A stretch of 64,000 nt of DNA from Ulota crispa (taxonomy: Eukaryota; Streptophyta; Bryopsida; Orthotrichales; Orthotrichaceae), in contig OY987251.1 of assembly GCA_963920765.1 (NCBI GenBank), forward strand, positions 4,590,501-4,654,500. Direction: 5' to 3'. Numbering within the stretch: the first letter of the stretch is position 1; each line of letters begins with the position of its first letter. The notes beneath the pieces are model-generated. The model was not told the DNA's origin, made no database searches, and worked only from the letters and a program-made list of their open reading frames with translations. The translations under genes were made by a program, and so were the position numbers. Shown in pieces: positions 1 to 11,186 of this stretch.

Positions 1-564
1 GCATGAACTTTCCACAGAAATTTTCTAGTTACCAGAGGATTCTAGATTTACAGCATCGGATCTAGTGCACGAAGCCATAAACAATGCCGTTTGTTATTAA
101 GTGAAGATCCAGAAAGAGTTGGTTCTTCTACGTCAAAATTATTATACATAGTGGAACTCGGTTCACTCTGTAGTTTCGATAATGATGCAGTGGAGAGTTC
201 CAGATGGTGTACCTCAATTTGATCACCAACGTTGACAACAAACCAACCCTCTACAGGCTTCACAGTGATCCACTCTTCGTCCTTCTTCACTTGCAACCCT
301 ACAGTTGCGTCTTGCAACAGAATGGTGATCAGATTGTTGTCCGAATGCTTCCTTAGTCCCATGGTCACGTCCGGTTGTGGACACGGAGGGTAATAGTTTG
401 CTTGCACTTGCTGAGATCTCCCTTCGAAGTATTCTTTCAGGAAGGGGGTTTCCAATCCCAGACCCTCCGCAATGAGCTCCAAAATCCGATTCACCAAATT
501 TTCTGTTTCCTCACAATAATCCTCTACCGTTTCTCTGCAAAAAAAAAGTGCGTCCAAAACTTTG

Positions 565-835
565 TTACATTCTTTTCTGGAAAGCCTAATTCCTCAGACA
601 AAAACCACATCTCAAATGATCCCCTGTCACATTCGCAAATTTGTTCTTCACGGTAAGTTGATAGTTATCAAATAGGATTTTAGACCGATACCAGTAAAAT
701 ATTCATATAATGTTGAACTTATATCAAGCTTATCTGAGACTTTGTTACACTTTTTCTGGAAAGACTAATTCCTCAGATAAAGACCACATCTCAAATGATC
801 CCCTGTCACATTCGCAAATTTATTCTTCGTGGTAA
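565..835. repeat. Two direct copies of a ~100 bp unit in the dioxygenase intron 2
   Basis: The segment 565-660 (AACTTTGTTACA ... GGTAAGTTGAT) is repeated with few changes at 737-838. Both copies end in GGTAAGTTGAT, a donor-like string on the plus strand. There is no coding sense in either. Confidence -1.
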
Positions 836-843
836 GTTGATTA

Positions 844-1257
844 CTTCCTCTGTCCCTCTAAAAACGTCCAAATCGGACACATTTTTTGTACCACTAAAAA
901 GCTCCCTTTTGTTGATTTCAAACGCTGAGAAAGCATTTGTCATGTTCAATGATCTCATGGGGACAAGTTATAAGCACCTGGAGAGCCATTCCTCTCATAG
1001 CAAGCTTGGCCTTGTCCATATGAGGTATTGTTGTTGCTACTAATCTTTAAAATCATCAATAATGAGGAGCTAGCAACATGCACAAATATGGTATTTTGTG
1101 CACAAAATTTGATGCCCAAACAAAGCTGAAGATTTTGCATATATTTGATAAATGGTATATTGATCCTAGAATGCATGTGTCACTAGCACAAAGACTAGTA
1201 AAACAGTTACTCCTTCACAAAGAAACTTTTTGGACGTTTCTAGAGGGACAGAGGGAG
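844..1257. mobile_element. Stowaway-like MITE (Tc1/mariner type)
   Basis: The left end CTTCCTCTGTCCCTCTA and right end TAGAGGGACAGAGGGAG are inverted repeats flanked by TA on both sides (842-843, 1258-1259). This matches the CTCCCTCYGTCC terminus of plant Stowaway elements. No transposase is present. The interior is related, in opposite orientation, to the element at 25025-25606. Confidence -1.
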
Positions 1258-1309
1258 TACCAACTTATATTTAACTGAACATTAGCTTGAAAACTATGTA
1301 ACTGTAAAG

Positions 1310-2400
1310 TTTATGCACTCAACATTATTAACCTTGCAAATCCTAATCAGGGATTCTATTGCATGATGCAGTACTTGCAAAAATTGGACTACTGCACAGA
1401 AAACGGAGCCTCAAAAATGGAGTCATGGAATACGGTAGGAGGCTCTAATACTGCTAAGGCACTAAAATGGATCACCTTCTCAAGGGTTTAATTGTTGTAC
1501 ATGTTGTTTTTCATAGCCCTTCAAAATGTTTAGATAATGTACATTTATGGAGGTGATCCATTTTAGAACCCTATGCCATTTCAACTTCAAAATTTCATAA
1601 CTAATTCCAGAAAGCTCCAAAAAATATGAAACAATTTTGATTTGATGTCAATTCCTCTTGTCTTTCAAGGAAATCTTACTGAAAAATATTTCAAAAAGTC
1701 TCACCTCCCCAAAATTCAGTTTCAGCCCTTAGATGATCCATTCATGAGCCTCCTACCTTAATCCGAGTAAGGGTATCCATGAAAATTTCCCCTAAATCTA
1801 ATGTCTATTCATTTAACATTATTAACTTTAATAACCCCTAATCAGGGACTCTACTGCGTGATGCAGTACTTGCAAAAATTGGACAACTTCACAAAATAAT
1901 GGAGTCTCAAAAAATGGAGCCATGGAATGATCCGATTATTGCAAAATTTGCAAAATTTGCAAAATTTGCAAAATTTGCAAAATTTGCAAGTTTTGCGACG
2001 TTTGCAAATTTTGCATCTATGGCTTTGTTGGTACATGCTGGTACATGCTGGTACATGCTGTTTTTCATAACCTTTCAACAATGCACAAGTGCTGTATATT
2101 TGAGGAGGTGGGCAGTTTTTAGAAATTTATGACCTTTCCACTTCAAAATTTCATAACTAATTCCAACTTGGGTAAGATGTCAATTCTTCTTGTCTTTCAA
2201 GAAAAATTTACTGAAAAATGTTTCAAGAAGTTTCACCTCCCCAAAATTCAGTTTCAGCCCTTAGATGGTCGGTTTATGAGCCTCTTACCTTACTTGCAAA
2301 AATTGGACAACTCCACAAAACAATGGAGTCTCAAATAATGGAGTCATGGAATGATCCGAGTTTTGCGACGTTTACAAATTTTGCAGCTATGGCTTCTGAA
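1310..2400. repeat. Tandem ~495 bp repeat with an internal 9-bp minisatellite
   Basis: A unit starting near 1310 (ATTATTAACCTTGCA) recurs from about 1805, and its opening part recurs a third time near 2289. Shared landmarks are GATGCAGTACTTGCAAAAAT and CATGGAATGATCCG. Within the second unit, 1940-2010, a GCAAAATTT 9-mer is repeated about six times. A related sequence lies at 46990-47335. Open frames here (for example a KFA repeat peptide) follow from the 9-bp period and are not genes. Confidence -1.
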
Positions 2401-2955
2401 GAAGAAGACGATGATGATGGCTCAGGCTCACCTGAACGACGGAGGATGCGAAGGCCAGAGCTCGTACCGCCGTCCAGAAACAGGAAACGTGTACAAACGC
2501 AGCCGGTCGCTCCAATTCGCAGAGTTCCGCTCCTTGACTCCAAACCGATCGCCATAGCCTTCATCAGGCAGCGAATTCTTATCCACCGGCTTCGCCCGAA
2601 TCTTGTTCCGCTCCTCATACGGAAGCTCAAAGAACTCCCGGAACACCTGCTCAGCAAAAACATTTTGGATGAAGTGGCCTTAGCTTTTTCTAACCAAAAA
2701 ATGGTTGAGTAGCAAGGATGGCCTACATTTGTTTTTTACAGATGTAAAGTTGGATGCTTCCAACTTTTCATCAAATCTAAATCTCATGATGGTTTTGTGA
2801 GAAATTAGAATAAAGCACTAGTAGGGTGAGGCGACATCAAGTGGAACCCTCAAAACAGGGTTCCTACTCCCACACCAGTGTATAAAAGTTGGCTAAATGT
2901 TTTACATTTTTTCAAAAAATACTATAGAACAATTAGCCACACCAATTTTGGTGTA

Positions 2956-3349
2956 AGGTAGGAGCACCCACAAGCGTGGAAATAAGGGTTTTGGAGTAAG
3001 AAAAACAATTGAACAACTTTGAAAAAAATACTATAAGTTAGGAGATGGAAATCAAAAATATTGGCATCAATTTCAAGGTTCCAACTACAAGCATTTGTTC
3101 ACAACGATTTTTCAAAGTCCAAAATCATTGAAATTATAGGAACCATGTGTAAGAGATGCTAATCACAAGGCTTGTTGATTCTTAGCTAGTGAGATGGGTA
3201 CTCAAAACCTCATGCTAGTCACCCACAACCATCACTTCATCACCCATAACCATCACTCAGTCACACTCAACCATTTATTTTTTATTAATTAGCCCTGCCA
3301 CTGTCAGGTGACGGGCATGGAGACGCAACGTTTATGAATGCTGCTACCT
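2956..3349. mobile_element. MITE family A, copy 1 (inside dioxygenase intron 1)
   Basis: It starts AGGTAGGAGCACCCACAAGC and ends GCTGCTACCT, with TA on both outer sides (2954-2955 and 3350-3351). The interior has repeated CACCCATAACCATCACT blocks and aligns with the copies at 38308, 59493, 60797 and, in opposite orientation, 62298. It is non-autonomous, about 390 bp. Confidence -1.
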
Positions 3350-3682
3350 TAGAAAAAAAAAAGCAATAATTAGCACAAAATAATTTCACTGCACCTGCTG
3401 CGTCCGCGCCATCAAGGGCAGAGACGCCCCATGATTCCTCACTTGGAAGAAACCCCATTGCTCGCACGCCTGTCGCATCTGCTCCACCACCACACCCCGG
3501 CGCTCTCCTCCCTCAACTCCGTGCATGTCAATCACGGGCAGCTCCGGAGCATCAATTGGGGTATCGATTGTTGTGTCGAAGGTCACGCGGTCTTTGTTGG
3601 CGACGTGGAAGTCGTCGGGGACGGTGTGGAGACGGCCATTCTCCACGAGCTCTTGCAACGTTGCTCTTGGCTCCGACGGCAT

Positions 3683-3860
3683 GGCTGCTGCTTTGCGGCG
3701 TTTCCTGCACAGAAATTGAGAAGGTTTCGAGACGAGAGAGACGACGACGATGACAGATAAATTGTGCTGCAAATTCTTCGACTCACACCTGTTTCATTGA
3801 ATCCTCATGCGGCATCAACTCTTTCCACTTTTTCCCTCCAGGAAACGCTACCCCTAATTA
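3683..3860 (-). promoter_or_regulatory. 5' flank of the dioxygenase gene (copy 1 of 3)
   Basis: The sequence directly upstream of the ATG at 3682 (GAGAGACGACGA and ATGCGGCATCAA blocks) reappears at about 5262-5395 and 5788-5925. It should carry the leader and proximal promoter. I see no convincing TATA box. Confidence -1.
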
Positions 3861-4009
3861 TTCTGCATACTTAGTCAATTATGTCGTAACTTACTAGGGG
3901 GAATGCTAAATTGTGAGCAGGGATTCATGAGTCTCGAGTCGTGAGTGTAATTTTTTTGTCAAAATATTAAATTTCACCTATAAATGTGTATATCATCAGG
4001 AAAACATTC

Positions 4010-5040
4010 CCCTACATCAATAGTATTGATACAATATTGATGGATTTCTTGTCCTCAACAGTACTGATGCAATATTGAAATTATGTTGTTATAGTATTGT
4101 AAAATTGGCACTTTTAGCAATATTGCAATGATTAATAATTTTGCAATGTTGATGCAACAAGCCCCATTGAAGCAATATCTGCAGCATTGGTATATACTAG
4201 AATTTGCTCAAATCAATATTACAAACAACCAATCAATTAAGATAAAGTTTGTATTGATACAGTATTGCACAAATATTGTTATATTTTTAATTTATATCCA
4301 GTTACAGTATTGTTGCAATACTAAAAACATATGCAAATAATATTGAGGAATTCTAAGAGGGGTTGCAAAGGAAAATTTCTTGAACATTTTCAAACACCTC
4401 TCATAATTCTGTACATAACTCTTGAATGAAATATCAAAATTTGAAATCGTTTAAAAAAATGAAATCTAACTTAATTTAACAACTTTTTTAGTCCAAGGTA
4501 TTCTGAAAAAGTTGTTTTACTATGCCAAAGTGGCTTTCAAAATTTGCTGATTTTACAAATCAAATGAAGAAGATTAAGGATAACTACATAACTTTCAATT
4601 TAATGTGCTCATGTGCATAGCGTAAATTGTGTGGTGTATTAATGTAGCCATACCATAAAAACTCTCTAGTTAAGCGCCTCAAAGTTGGAATAGCATTTGG
4701 ATGGGTGACTTGTTGCAATGGTTAAATTCATAGCATGCCATGCCTGCATGGGGTCTTATTTTTTTTCTCATAATGTAAAAATAGATAAATTGGAAGATGC
4801 CCTTTTTTTCCCAATGCATTACATGATATTGAAGTATGACTCTTTCATTACTATATCAATACTGTTTTATTTTATAGCACATAATATTATTTACATATAG
4901 TAACAATATTGTGTCTATTTTGATTGCTTGTAATATTGTTGCAATATTGCATTAATATTGGCATGTGAAGCCATTACAACAATATTGATGCAATATTGCT
5001 ACAATATTGCATAGAGTAGTGGTTTTTTCCCAATGATAGG
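4010..5040. repeat. CAATATTG-rich block
   Basis: The 8-bp palindrome CAATATTG and near variants (ATGCAATATTG, ACAATATTGAT) recur at 4015-4330 and again at 4905-5015, enclosing AT-rich DNA without recognisable coding capacity. The two clusters could be the ends of one degenerate element. No gene is seen in this stretch. Confidence -1.
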
Positions 5041-5130
5041 ACCTTACAATTGCATATTATAAACATTCATCTCTTGAAAAAATTTTGTTTTTTAAGTTTT
5101 TCCATTAATTTTGAGCTCAAAATTAATTCC

Positions 5131-5228
5131 CGCTCACAAAATCTTGGCTCACTGCTCATAGGCTCACCGTTCCACGCTCACAAAATCTTGGCTCACTGCT
5201 CATAGGCTCATTGTTCTACGCTCACAAA
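5131..5228. repeat. Short tandem repeat, about two copies of ~53 bp
   Basis: CGCTCACAAAATCTTGGCTC and the following CACTGCTCATAGGCTCA are repeated, with a third partial start at 5219. It sits just before the second copy of the dioxygenase 5' flank. Confidence -1.
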
Positions 5229-5261
5229 ATAGCTTACCTTGCGTTCCCCAGACACAATTTG

Positions 5262-5925
5262 AGAAGGTCTCAAAACAAGAGAGACGACGAGGACGACAGC
5301 TAAATTGTGCTGCAAATTCTTCCACTTGAACTTCTTTAGTCAAATTCTCATGCGGCATCAATTCTTTCCACTTTTTCCATAATAATTTACGACATGATTT
5401 AACTAAGGGACGGTTTAGACTATGTCCCAAGTCCCAAGTCCCATTGAAATCTGATAAAATTTGAGAATCTGATTGGAGGAGAGGTAAAAGATGAGACTTT
5501 GCATTTCAGTTTATGTCCCAAGTCCCACATCCCACTTGTTTACATGGAGCTTATATGGCAGCACTTTTCCAAGTTTTGGTGCCAAAAAAAGTGGGACTTC
5601 ACTCCAAGATTGAGTCTAACATTTTGGGAGACCCATCTTTTAGCCCAAGTTCCATCTTTTCCCATCTTCTCTAGCCCTAGCCCAGAAAGATGGGATTTAC
5701 TCCCGTGGGACTTCGTTAGATGGGATGTGGAACGTAGTCTAAACCGCCCCTAAGTATGTAGAATAATTAGGTGTAGCATTTCCTGCACACAATTTGAGAA
5801 GCTCAAAACAAGAGAGACGACAATGACAGCTAAATTGTGCTACAAAGTTCTTCCACTCAAACTTCTTTAGTCAAATTCTCATGCGGCATCAACTCTTTTG
5901 ACTTTTTCCATATTAAGTTACAAAA
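5262..5925. repeat. Two further copies of the dioxygenase 5' flank, split by a MITE
   Basis: Positions 5262-5395 and 5788-5925 both match the DNA upstream of the dioxygenase start (landmarks GAGAGACGACGA, TAAATTGTGCT, TCATGCGGCATCAA). They are more similar to each other than to copy 1, and the element 5407-5750 lies between them. No dioxygenase exon follows either copy. Confidence -1.
5407..5750. mobile_element. PIF/Harbinger-like MITE
   Basis: The inverted ends GGGACGGTTTAGACTA and TAGTCTAAACCGCCCC are flanked by TAA on each side (5404-5406, 5751-5753), the 3-bp TWA target duplication typical of PIF/Harbinger. It is 344 bp with no coding capacity. Confidence -1.
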
Positions 5926-5977
5926 TGATTTGACTAAGTGTGCAAGGTAATTGTTGAAGAGAACGTCATGGTTAGAG

Positions 5978-6300
5978 CTTCTCCACCCTTGCATTGGCAA
6001 GGTCTAACACACTCCAAGCACAGATGATAAATGCTCAAGTCCCCTCAAAATTCTCTCATGGCACTCTATTCTAGAGTGTCAAAGCAGGGACCCTTCAAAA
6101 CACTATTCATCCTAACTTTAGTGAGCTTTATCCTATATTCCCTTTGGTGCATGGTCAAATCACTATTTATGGGGCACGCTTGGAGTATAAGGGCCATGTT
6201 TGAAGTGCATGACTAGAGAGCAAGAATTTTGAGGGCCTTTAAAAATAGATGTAATCTCTTGGAGTGTCAAGTTTGAAGTGCAAGGTTGGAGCTACCCATA
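5978..6300. mobile_element. Degenerate MITE related to the GCATCTCCACC family
   Basis: GAGCTTCTCCACCC near the left and GGTTGGAGCTACC near the right are imperfect inverted ends. The interior CTTTATCCTATATTCC and GGGGCACGCTTGGAGTATAAG blocks match 12784-13089. Low confidence on the exact ends. Confidence -1.
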
Positions 6301-7546
6301 GTGCATCTGTGGTAACTTAGTGCAGGGTGATTGCAAGAAACACTATTACTATTTGATGTCTCCTTGCTCTCTTGAGGGTGCTTTTTGGCTTGTAACTTTT
6401 GCTTAGCAAGTTCTTTTGAGCTGAAATTTTAGAGGAAGGTACATGTCATAGTTATTGACCTTCCGTTTTTTTGCAATTTTTTTACATTATTTTACTGTTT
6501 TTAAATAGCCCCCAAATAGGTGTCTACCTTGGCCATTTTGGGGGTTTATAGTACTATTTTGGGTCCAAAAAAGCAAATCTCATGCCACAAATCAAGGAAG
6601 TTGTTCATCATAGAGCATTACATGGATGTATAGAAGCAAAGTTTTTTTTTAGGCAATAAAAAGCCTAAAAGTACCAAGCAAAAGAACCCTGCATCAGGCC
6701 CTATTAAAAAAAAGTAGAGAAAATCATGGCAAAAAAGCCAAGCATCACTTTCAAATCCTCTAAAGACAGCCAAGGCTTATCTGGGATGTAATGATTTTTT
6801 GTTGCAAAAGGCCAAAGTGGCGCGTCACTTTTGCCAAGTGGTGCCTATCTCTTATCTCCCAAATATCTAGAAAGCCTAAAATCCTCCGTAAGGCAGGTTT
6901 TTGAAGGCTCAGAGTCACCAGATCTCCGCCTGTGCGTTCATCTTGGCGCCTGACTTCACTTCCTGTTACTTCTCTTTGTTTTTGCCTGAAGCCACTCTTG
7001 CTGCTTTCATCGCTCCTCCGTTGCCATATTCTCGACGGCGGTGTAAGTGTTGGCGCCAAATTGCAATCTTCCCTTCAGGATGCGGTAGTTGAACTAGTAG
7101 GTTCAATTTGTGTTTGTTGTTGCAATCTCAAATTTTGGATGTAATGTGCGTTTCCATAGATGGATTGTGGTTGTTGAGGACAGGTGGGCAACTTCAATGC
7201 TGCCGGTAAGCGTTTTGAAATTCAAAATTGGCAGGTTTGTTCTTCATTGCAGCACTAGCAGAGGATATTTTTGCCTTCAATTTCTGTTTGTTGCTCTCCA
7301 GTTTGGTGACTTTGGTCACTTTCATTGACTGTGTTGTACTTGTCTTGTGCCTCCAGAAATTCACACTTAATGCTTTCATGGAGCTTGTTTGCCAAATCAC
7401 AATTGTTGTCATTGCTGCACAGGATTAAGGGTCTTGCATTTAGGGTTTGCCCTTTGTCATTTCTCTTGCAGAGTCGGCTAGGTTAGAATTTACGTGAATT
7501 TGCTTCTTTTTTGATTTTTTGAGTGTGGGTTTAGGGTCTTCTAACG
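6301..7546. other. No gene seen; upstream part of the hAT element
   Basis: I recognise no conserved coding. The short open frames at 6901-7430 have no family features. The stretch from about 6890 has the GC of the downstream transposase gene and is probably its leader. I could not find the terminal inverted repeats of the element. Confidence -1.
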
Positions 7547-9947
7547 ATGGATTCGGCTAAGGCTTCCATTGGAAAAGGACAGAGTGTTCTCCCAAAGACG
7601 CAATTGGCTTTGTTGGCATTGGGGCCGAAGGATTTGGTGGTGGTGCAAAAGCGTGGAGCTAAGTTGCTTGTTTGGAAGCAGAAAAAGGAGGTTCGACAAA
7701 AGATGAGGGTTGAGGCCACTGAAAGGAAGCGTAAGCAGCAGCATTGCGTCTTGGAGGAGCAAGGCAAGAAGAGGGCTCGAGATCAAGTGACACTTCGAAA
7801 CTTTTACATCACTTCTTGGAATTATGAGAACCCAAGGTTGCTTGATCTCCATGACCCAATGAAGTTCAAGGGTCCTTCATCCAGTAGGAGAAAAGGCGGA
7901 CAAAAGGGGTCAAAGCAACCTTGTTGAGTCTTGTTGACGCCTTCTATATCTGTGGATATAAATTGTCCTTTTATTTCTGCTTTTGTTTTAGCCTCTATTT
8001 CTGCTTTTGTTTTAGCCTCTATTTTTGCTTCTATTGTTGATGCAGGGTCCAATGGTTGTGTCATCTTGAGCTCGACACCTCCAATTATGATTGTGTCTCT
8101 TTTTGACTCCCCTACCAACCTATGCAGTGAGGAAACTTCTGCTGTAGGAGCATTTGGGGATGTAGAGGAGATGGCTGATTTGTCCAACGACAACATGGAG
8201 GAGGAAGAGATGGCCTTGGAGCCTTTCATTTGCTTTGGGAAGGCCAATTATGACTTGACACACAAATTCCAATTGGAATGGTGTGCCAAGTGTTCGTGGA
8301 TGGAGATGGTCTTCATGCCGGAAGAGGAGGTGCACTTGGCAAGATATCGAGTCTGCTCTGATGTGGGTAAGAAGCCTTGGCTGATGGCCGCAAAATGGGA
8401 TATGATCAGTAAGCACAGTAAGCGTAAAATTCACAAAAGTAACATGCTCCTGTTTGCTGCCAAACAACCAGCCTCAATTCTGCAGCAGCTCAACGGTTCA
8501 ACCTCCATAAGGGCGCGGCGTAAGAGAGTTCAGTTTGCCACATTGTTTCAACTCCTTTGTGCTAGTAGGCCGATGTCTGAATTTGAGTCTTGGTTGAGTT
8601 TGTACTAGTTGCTGGAGACCCCGAATTGTCTTGGCATGCACTGGAGTGCAAGCGCTGGATGGTTGATGGCAAACACCATGTATTTGTTTGTCTAGGAATG
8701 CATGAAGGTCATGGTTAAAGCAGCAAATTACATAGCTATGACTTGTGACAAGACTTTCAGTGTTGATAACTGCTCTTACATTGCCGTGAATGTTTACGTC
8801 ATGCAAAATTAGGTTTGTGTGCCTTTGCTGATAACTTTGCAGAAACTTGAATCTGATGGGGCATCAATGGACAACTTGACAACCCTCTTAATGGGCATTC
8901 ATGGAGTTTGTGGAGCGCTGGATCAATCTGAAACTGCAACCAAATTGGTTTGCTTCGGAGCTGATGGTGTGTCCACCTTCCAGGGATGCCAAATTAGAGT
9001 GGTGTAGTTGAAGGCTTGGTTTGCTCCACACGTCACTGGAGTTCATTGCATGGGTCACCAAGTGAACTTGGCGGTTAAGATGCTGAGTAAACTTGACATG
9101 TTTCATGCTATGGAAGACTTGTGCAAATACTGCCACTTCTATTTTGATCATTCTCCAAAAAGGCAGGCAAAGTTCAAGGCTTTGGCGCAGCTTGTGGAAA
9201 CAAAGGGGCTGAAGCTATTTAGGAATGTCAGCACGCGGTGGATTTCCCTCATCTCTCCACTTTGCCGCCTCCTAAGTAAGTACTGCAGCATCACTTCCAA
9301 GCTCCGCTTGGATTCTCTCAACAAGGCAGAAATCGTAAGAAATCCCTCCCTTTGCTTTTTGTTTTTTCCATTTGTATTTTTTGTTTTTGCTTTTGTTCTC
9401 TTCTGGTTTTTTTGTTCATGGTTTACATTGGATGGAACTTGATTGACGCAACAGAGCCTTTGTGGAAAGGCGGCTGATTTGTTGGAGAAGATGCTGGATC
9501 CTTACCACATAGTGGGGATGATGTGTCTTTTGCCGCTTCTTGAAGTTGTCCATGCTCTCATTCAATTTGCACAACAACTCAACATTTATATTTGTGACTT
9601 TGTGGGAGCGTTACAAAAGTGCTTGGAAAAGCTCTTCAAGATGTACAAGGGCCATGGCTCTTCTTTTGCAAGTCTGGAATTTGAGCCTTTCAGTAACTTC
9701 CTTGAGCTTCGCCATGACCAGATCTTACTCTCTTGGAGTAGTATGGACCTAAACGACGTCCAGCATCTTCAGTTTGTTCTGCACGGCCAATAGGTTCCCG
9801 CAAAACATGAAGGAGTTGTTGTCACTAGACAAGCTTGGAACTCTCTCATTGAAGGAGTGAAGAATGAATGTACTAGTAAGGATTTTTCCTAACTTTGTTT
9901 TTATTTACTTTTTGGTTTCTTTTGCATTGTCAATTCTTGTACTTTAA

Positions 9948-10004
9948 GAGGTGGAAGGTTGCGACACAATTGACAATGTCAAGACCAAGATTCAAGAGAA
10001 AGAA
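9948..10004 (+). pseudogene. Captured ubiquitin gene fragment
   Basis: In one frame these 57 nt read [19 protein letters not shown], which matches ubiquitin residues 16-34 apart from three or four changes. There is no start and the match stops abruptly at 10004. It lies inside the second intron of the dead hAT gene, between the donor at 9876 and the repeat block at 10017. Confidence -1.
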
Positions 10005-10016
10005 TGTTGCCTAAAG

Positions 10017-10613
10017 CTTTGTTGTATTTTGTAGGTTGTGGCTTCTTGAAAGGGGTTGTTTCTTTTTATTTTTTGTGGTTTCCTTTAAGGCTAAAGCAAT
10101 CTTGGATTTCTACATTTTGTGGCCTCCTGCAATGCTGAAGTAGCTTTGTTTTTCAGCTTTTTGTGCCTTCCTTGAAGGCTGAAGCACTTCCAATTTTTAG
10201 AACTTCCATGGCTACCCTAAAGGCTGATGCATTTTTGGTTTTGTTAATTTTAGGGCTTCTTGTAGGCTGAAGCATTTTTGGTTCTAAAGTTGTGTTGTAT
10301 TTTGTAGGTCGTGGCTTCTTGAAATGCTGAAGCATTTCTTTCTATTTGTTTTTTGTGGCTTCCTTTATGACTAAAGCATTTCTAGATTTTTGCATTTTGT
10401 GGTTTCCTTAAATGCTGAAGTAGCTTTGTTTTTCTACTTTTTATGGCTTCTTTGAACGCTACAATACATTTGGTTTTCAGAATTTCATGGCTTGAAGGAG
10501 TTTGAAGCACTTTTGATTTTCAGTATTTTGTGGTTGCCGTAAAGGCCGAAGCAATTTTGATTTTTTTAATTTTAGGGTTTCTTTGTTGGTTGAAGCATTT
10601 CTTGTTCTTCCTT
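10017..10613. repeat. Degenerate tandem repeat with higher-order period
   Basis: A ~55-60 bp unit (TGGCTTCCTTGAAGGCTGAAGCA-like, T-rich remainder) repeats about ten times. A larger unit starting TTGTTGTATTTTGTAGGT recurs at about 10017 and 10293, a period near 276 bp. It fills the hAT intron 2. Confidence -1.
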
Positions 10614-11186
10614 GCAAGTGCTGCCAATCAGTTGATCGAGGAGCTCACTAGCCGGTTCCCTGCGCATGATGTGCTTGACGCTTTAGGTGTTGTTTATCCT
10701 CAATATTGGAGGCAGAGTAATGCCAAGAAAACCTTTTGGAAGCATGTGGAAGTCCTTAAGAAATGCTATGGGGAGCCAAAGTGGATTGGAGAGGAGGATA
10801 GTAGGTGCCTTGTTCCAGCCTTGTTGGATTGTTTCGAGCTGGAATTGCACCAGCACTTGTTCAAGCTTTGCATGCTATCTAGTAGTATGGCTACCCTTGA
10901 GGATTCCGGCATGACCGTGAATCCTTTGACTCGTTTGTGGAGGATCATAGATGCCAACTCCTCTTTGGCAAAGGAGATTCCTGAGTACATGAAGTTGGCT
11001 GAAATAACCATGATCCACGTACTTGGGTCTATGGAAGACAAACGATGCTTCTCTTCATTGGTGTTTCTAAAAGACAAGCTACAAAATTGGTTACAAGGTG
11101 ACCATCTAAGCTTGGTTGTTGGCAATGCTTCCTGCAGTGGGCAAATGATGCTGAGAAATACCGGTATGGGACTATGGAGTGATTAG

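Larger units (their letters stand above)
48..3682 (-). pseudogene. 2-oxoglutarate/Fe(II)-dependent dioxygenase (DOXC type), 3' end decayed
   Basis: Three exons join in frame: 3682-3395 (ATG at 3682, 96 codons), 2646-2432, and 534 down to about 48. Seen: a DIOX_N-type start (a PELPVIDM stretch, then WGFFQVRNHG), FFELPYEERNKI and WSDRLRLYTFP at the exon 2 start and middle, and in exon 3 the NYYPPCPQPD strand and HSD, the first two iron ligands (H-x-D). Donors and acceptors are canonical (cag|gtgcag; gctgagcag|gtgttc; cag|gtgagc; ttgcag|agaaac). The family hydroxylates or demethylates small metabolites in the cytosol; the substrate cannot be read from sequence. After GDQIEV the frame no longer matches the family. 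Pieces of the next strand appear in other frames, so the second iron-binding His and the RxS motif are lost and the ORF stops at 48. Intron 1 holds a MITE at 2956-3349 and intron 2 (~1.9 kb) a Stowaway-like element and tandem repeats. An undetected further exon beyond the window edge is possible but would not explain the frame breaks. Family call is sure; pseudogene status is likely. Confidence -1.
7547..11186 (+). pseudogene. hAT-superfamily transposase, inactivated
   Basis: Three exon-like blocks: 7547-9334, 9455-9875 and about 10619-11186, with canonical donors at 9335 and 9876. Seen: a basic N-terminus, then LVCFGADGVSTFQG (hAT core with a catalytic Asp) and GVHCMGHQVNLAVK (the conserved C-x2-H region), and in the last block EYMKLAEITM and FSSLVFLKDKL, the C-terminal dimerisation region. 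Family: cut-and-paste DNA transposases. The frame is kept through block 1 but is broken by in-frame stops at 7925, 8606, 8693, 8810 and 9005, and in block 2 at 9791. Near 11125 a frameshift separates the last conserved piece (YRYGTME). Most stops look like CAG, TGG or CGA changed to TAG or TGA. It cannot make a full protein. Terminal repeats and target duplication were not found. Confidence -1.

Noticed and set aside
1899..2132. Open frame encoding a KFAKFAKFA peptide (and its minus-strand partner rich in CKFCKFC)
   Set aside because: It is produced by a 9-bp minisatellite inside a repeat unit within an intron; no start context or family support.
2218..2712. Plus-strand frame of 164 residues over dioxygenase exon 2
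   Set aside because: It is antisense to a conserved exon with good splice sites on the minus strand.
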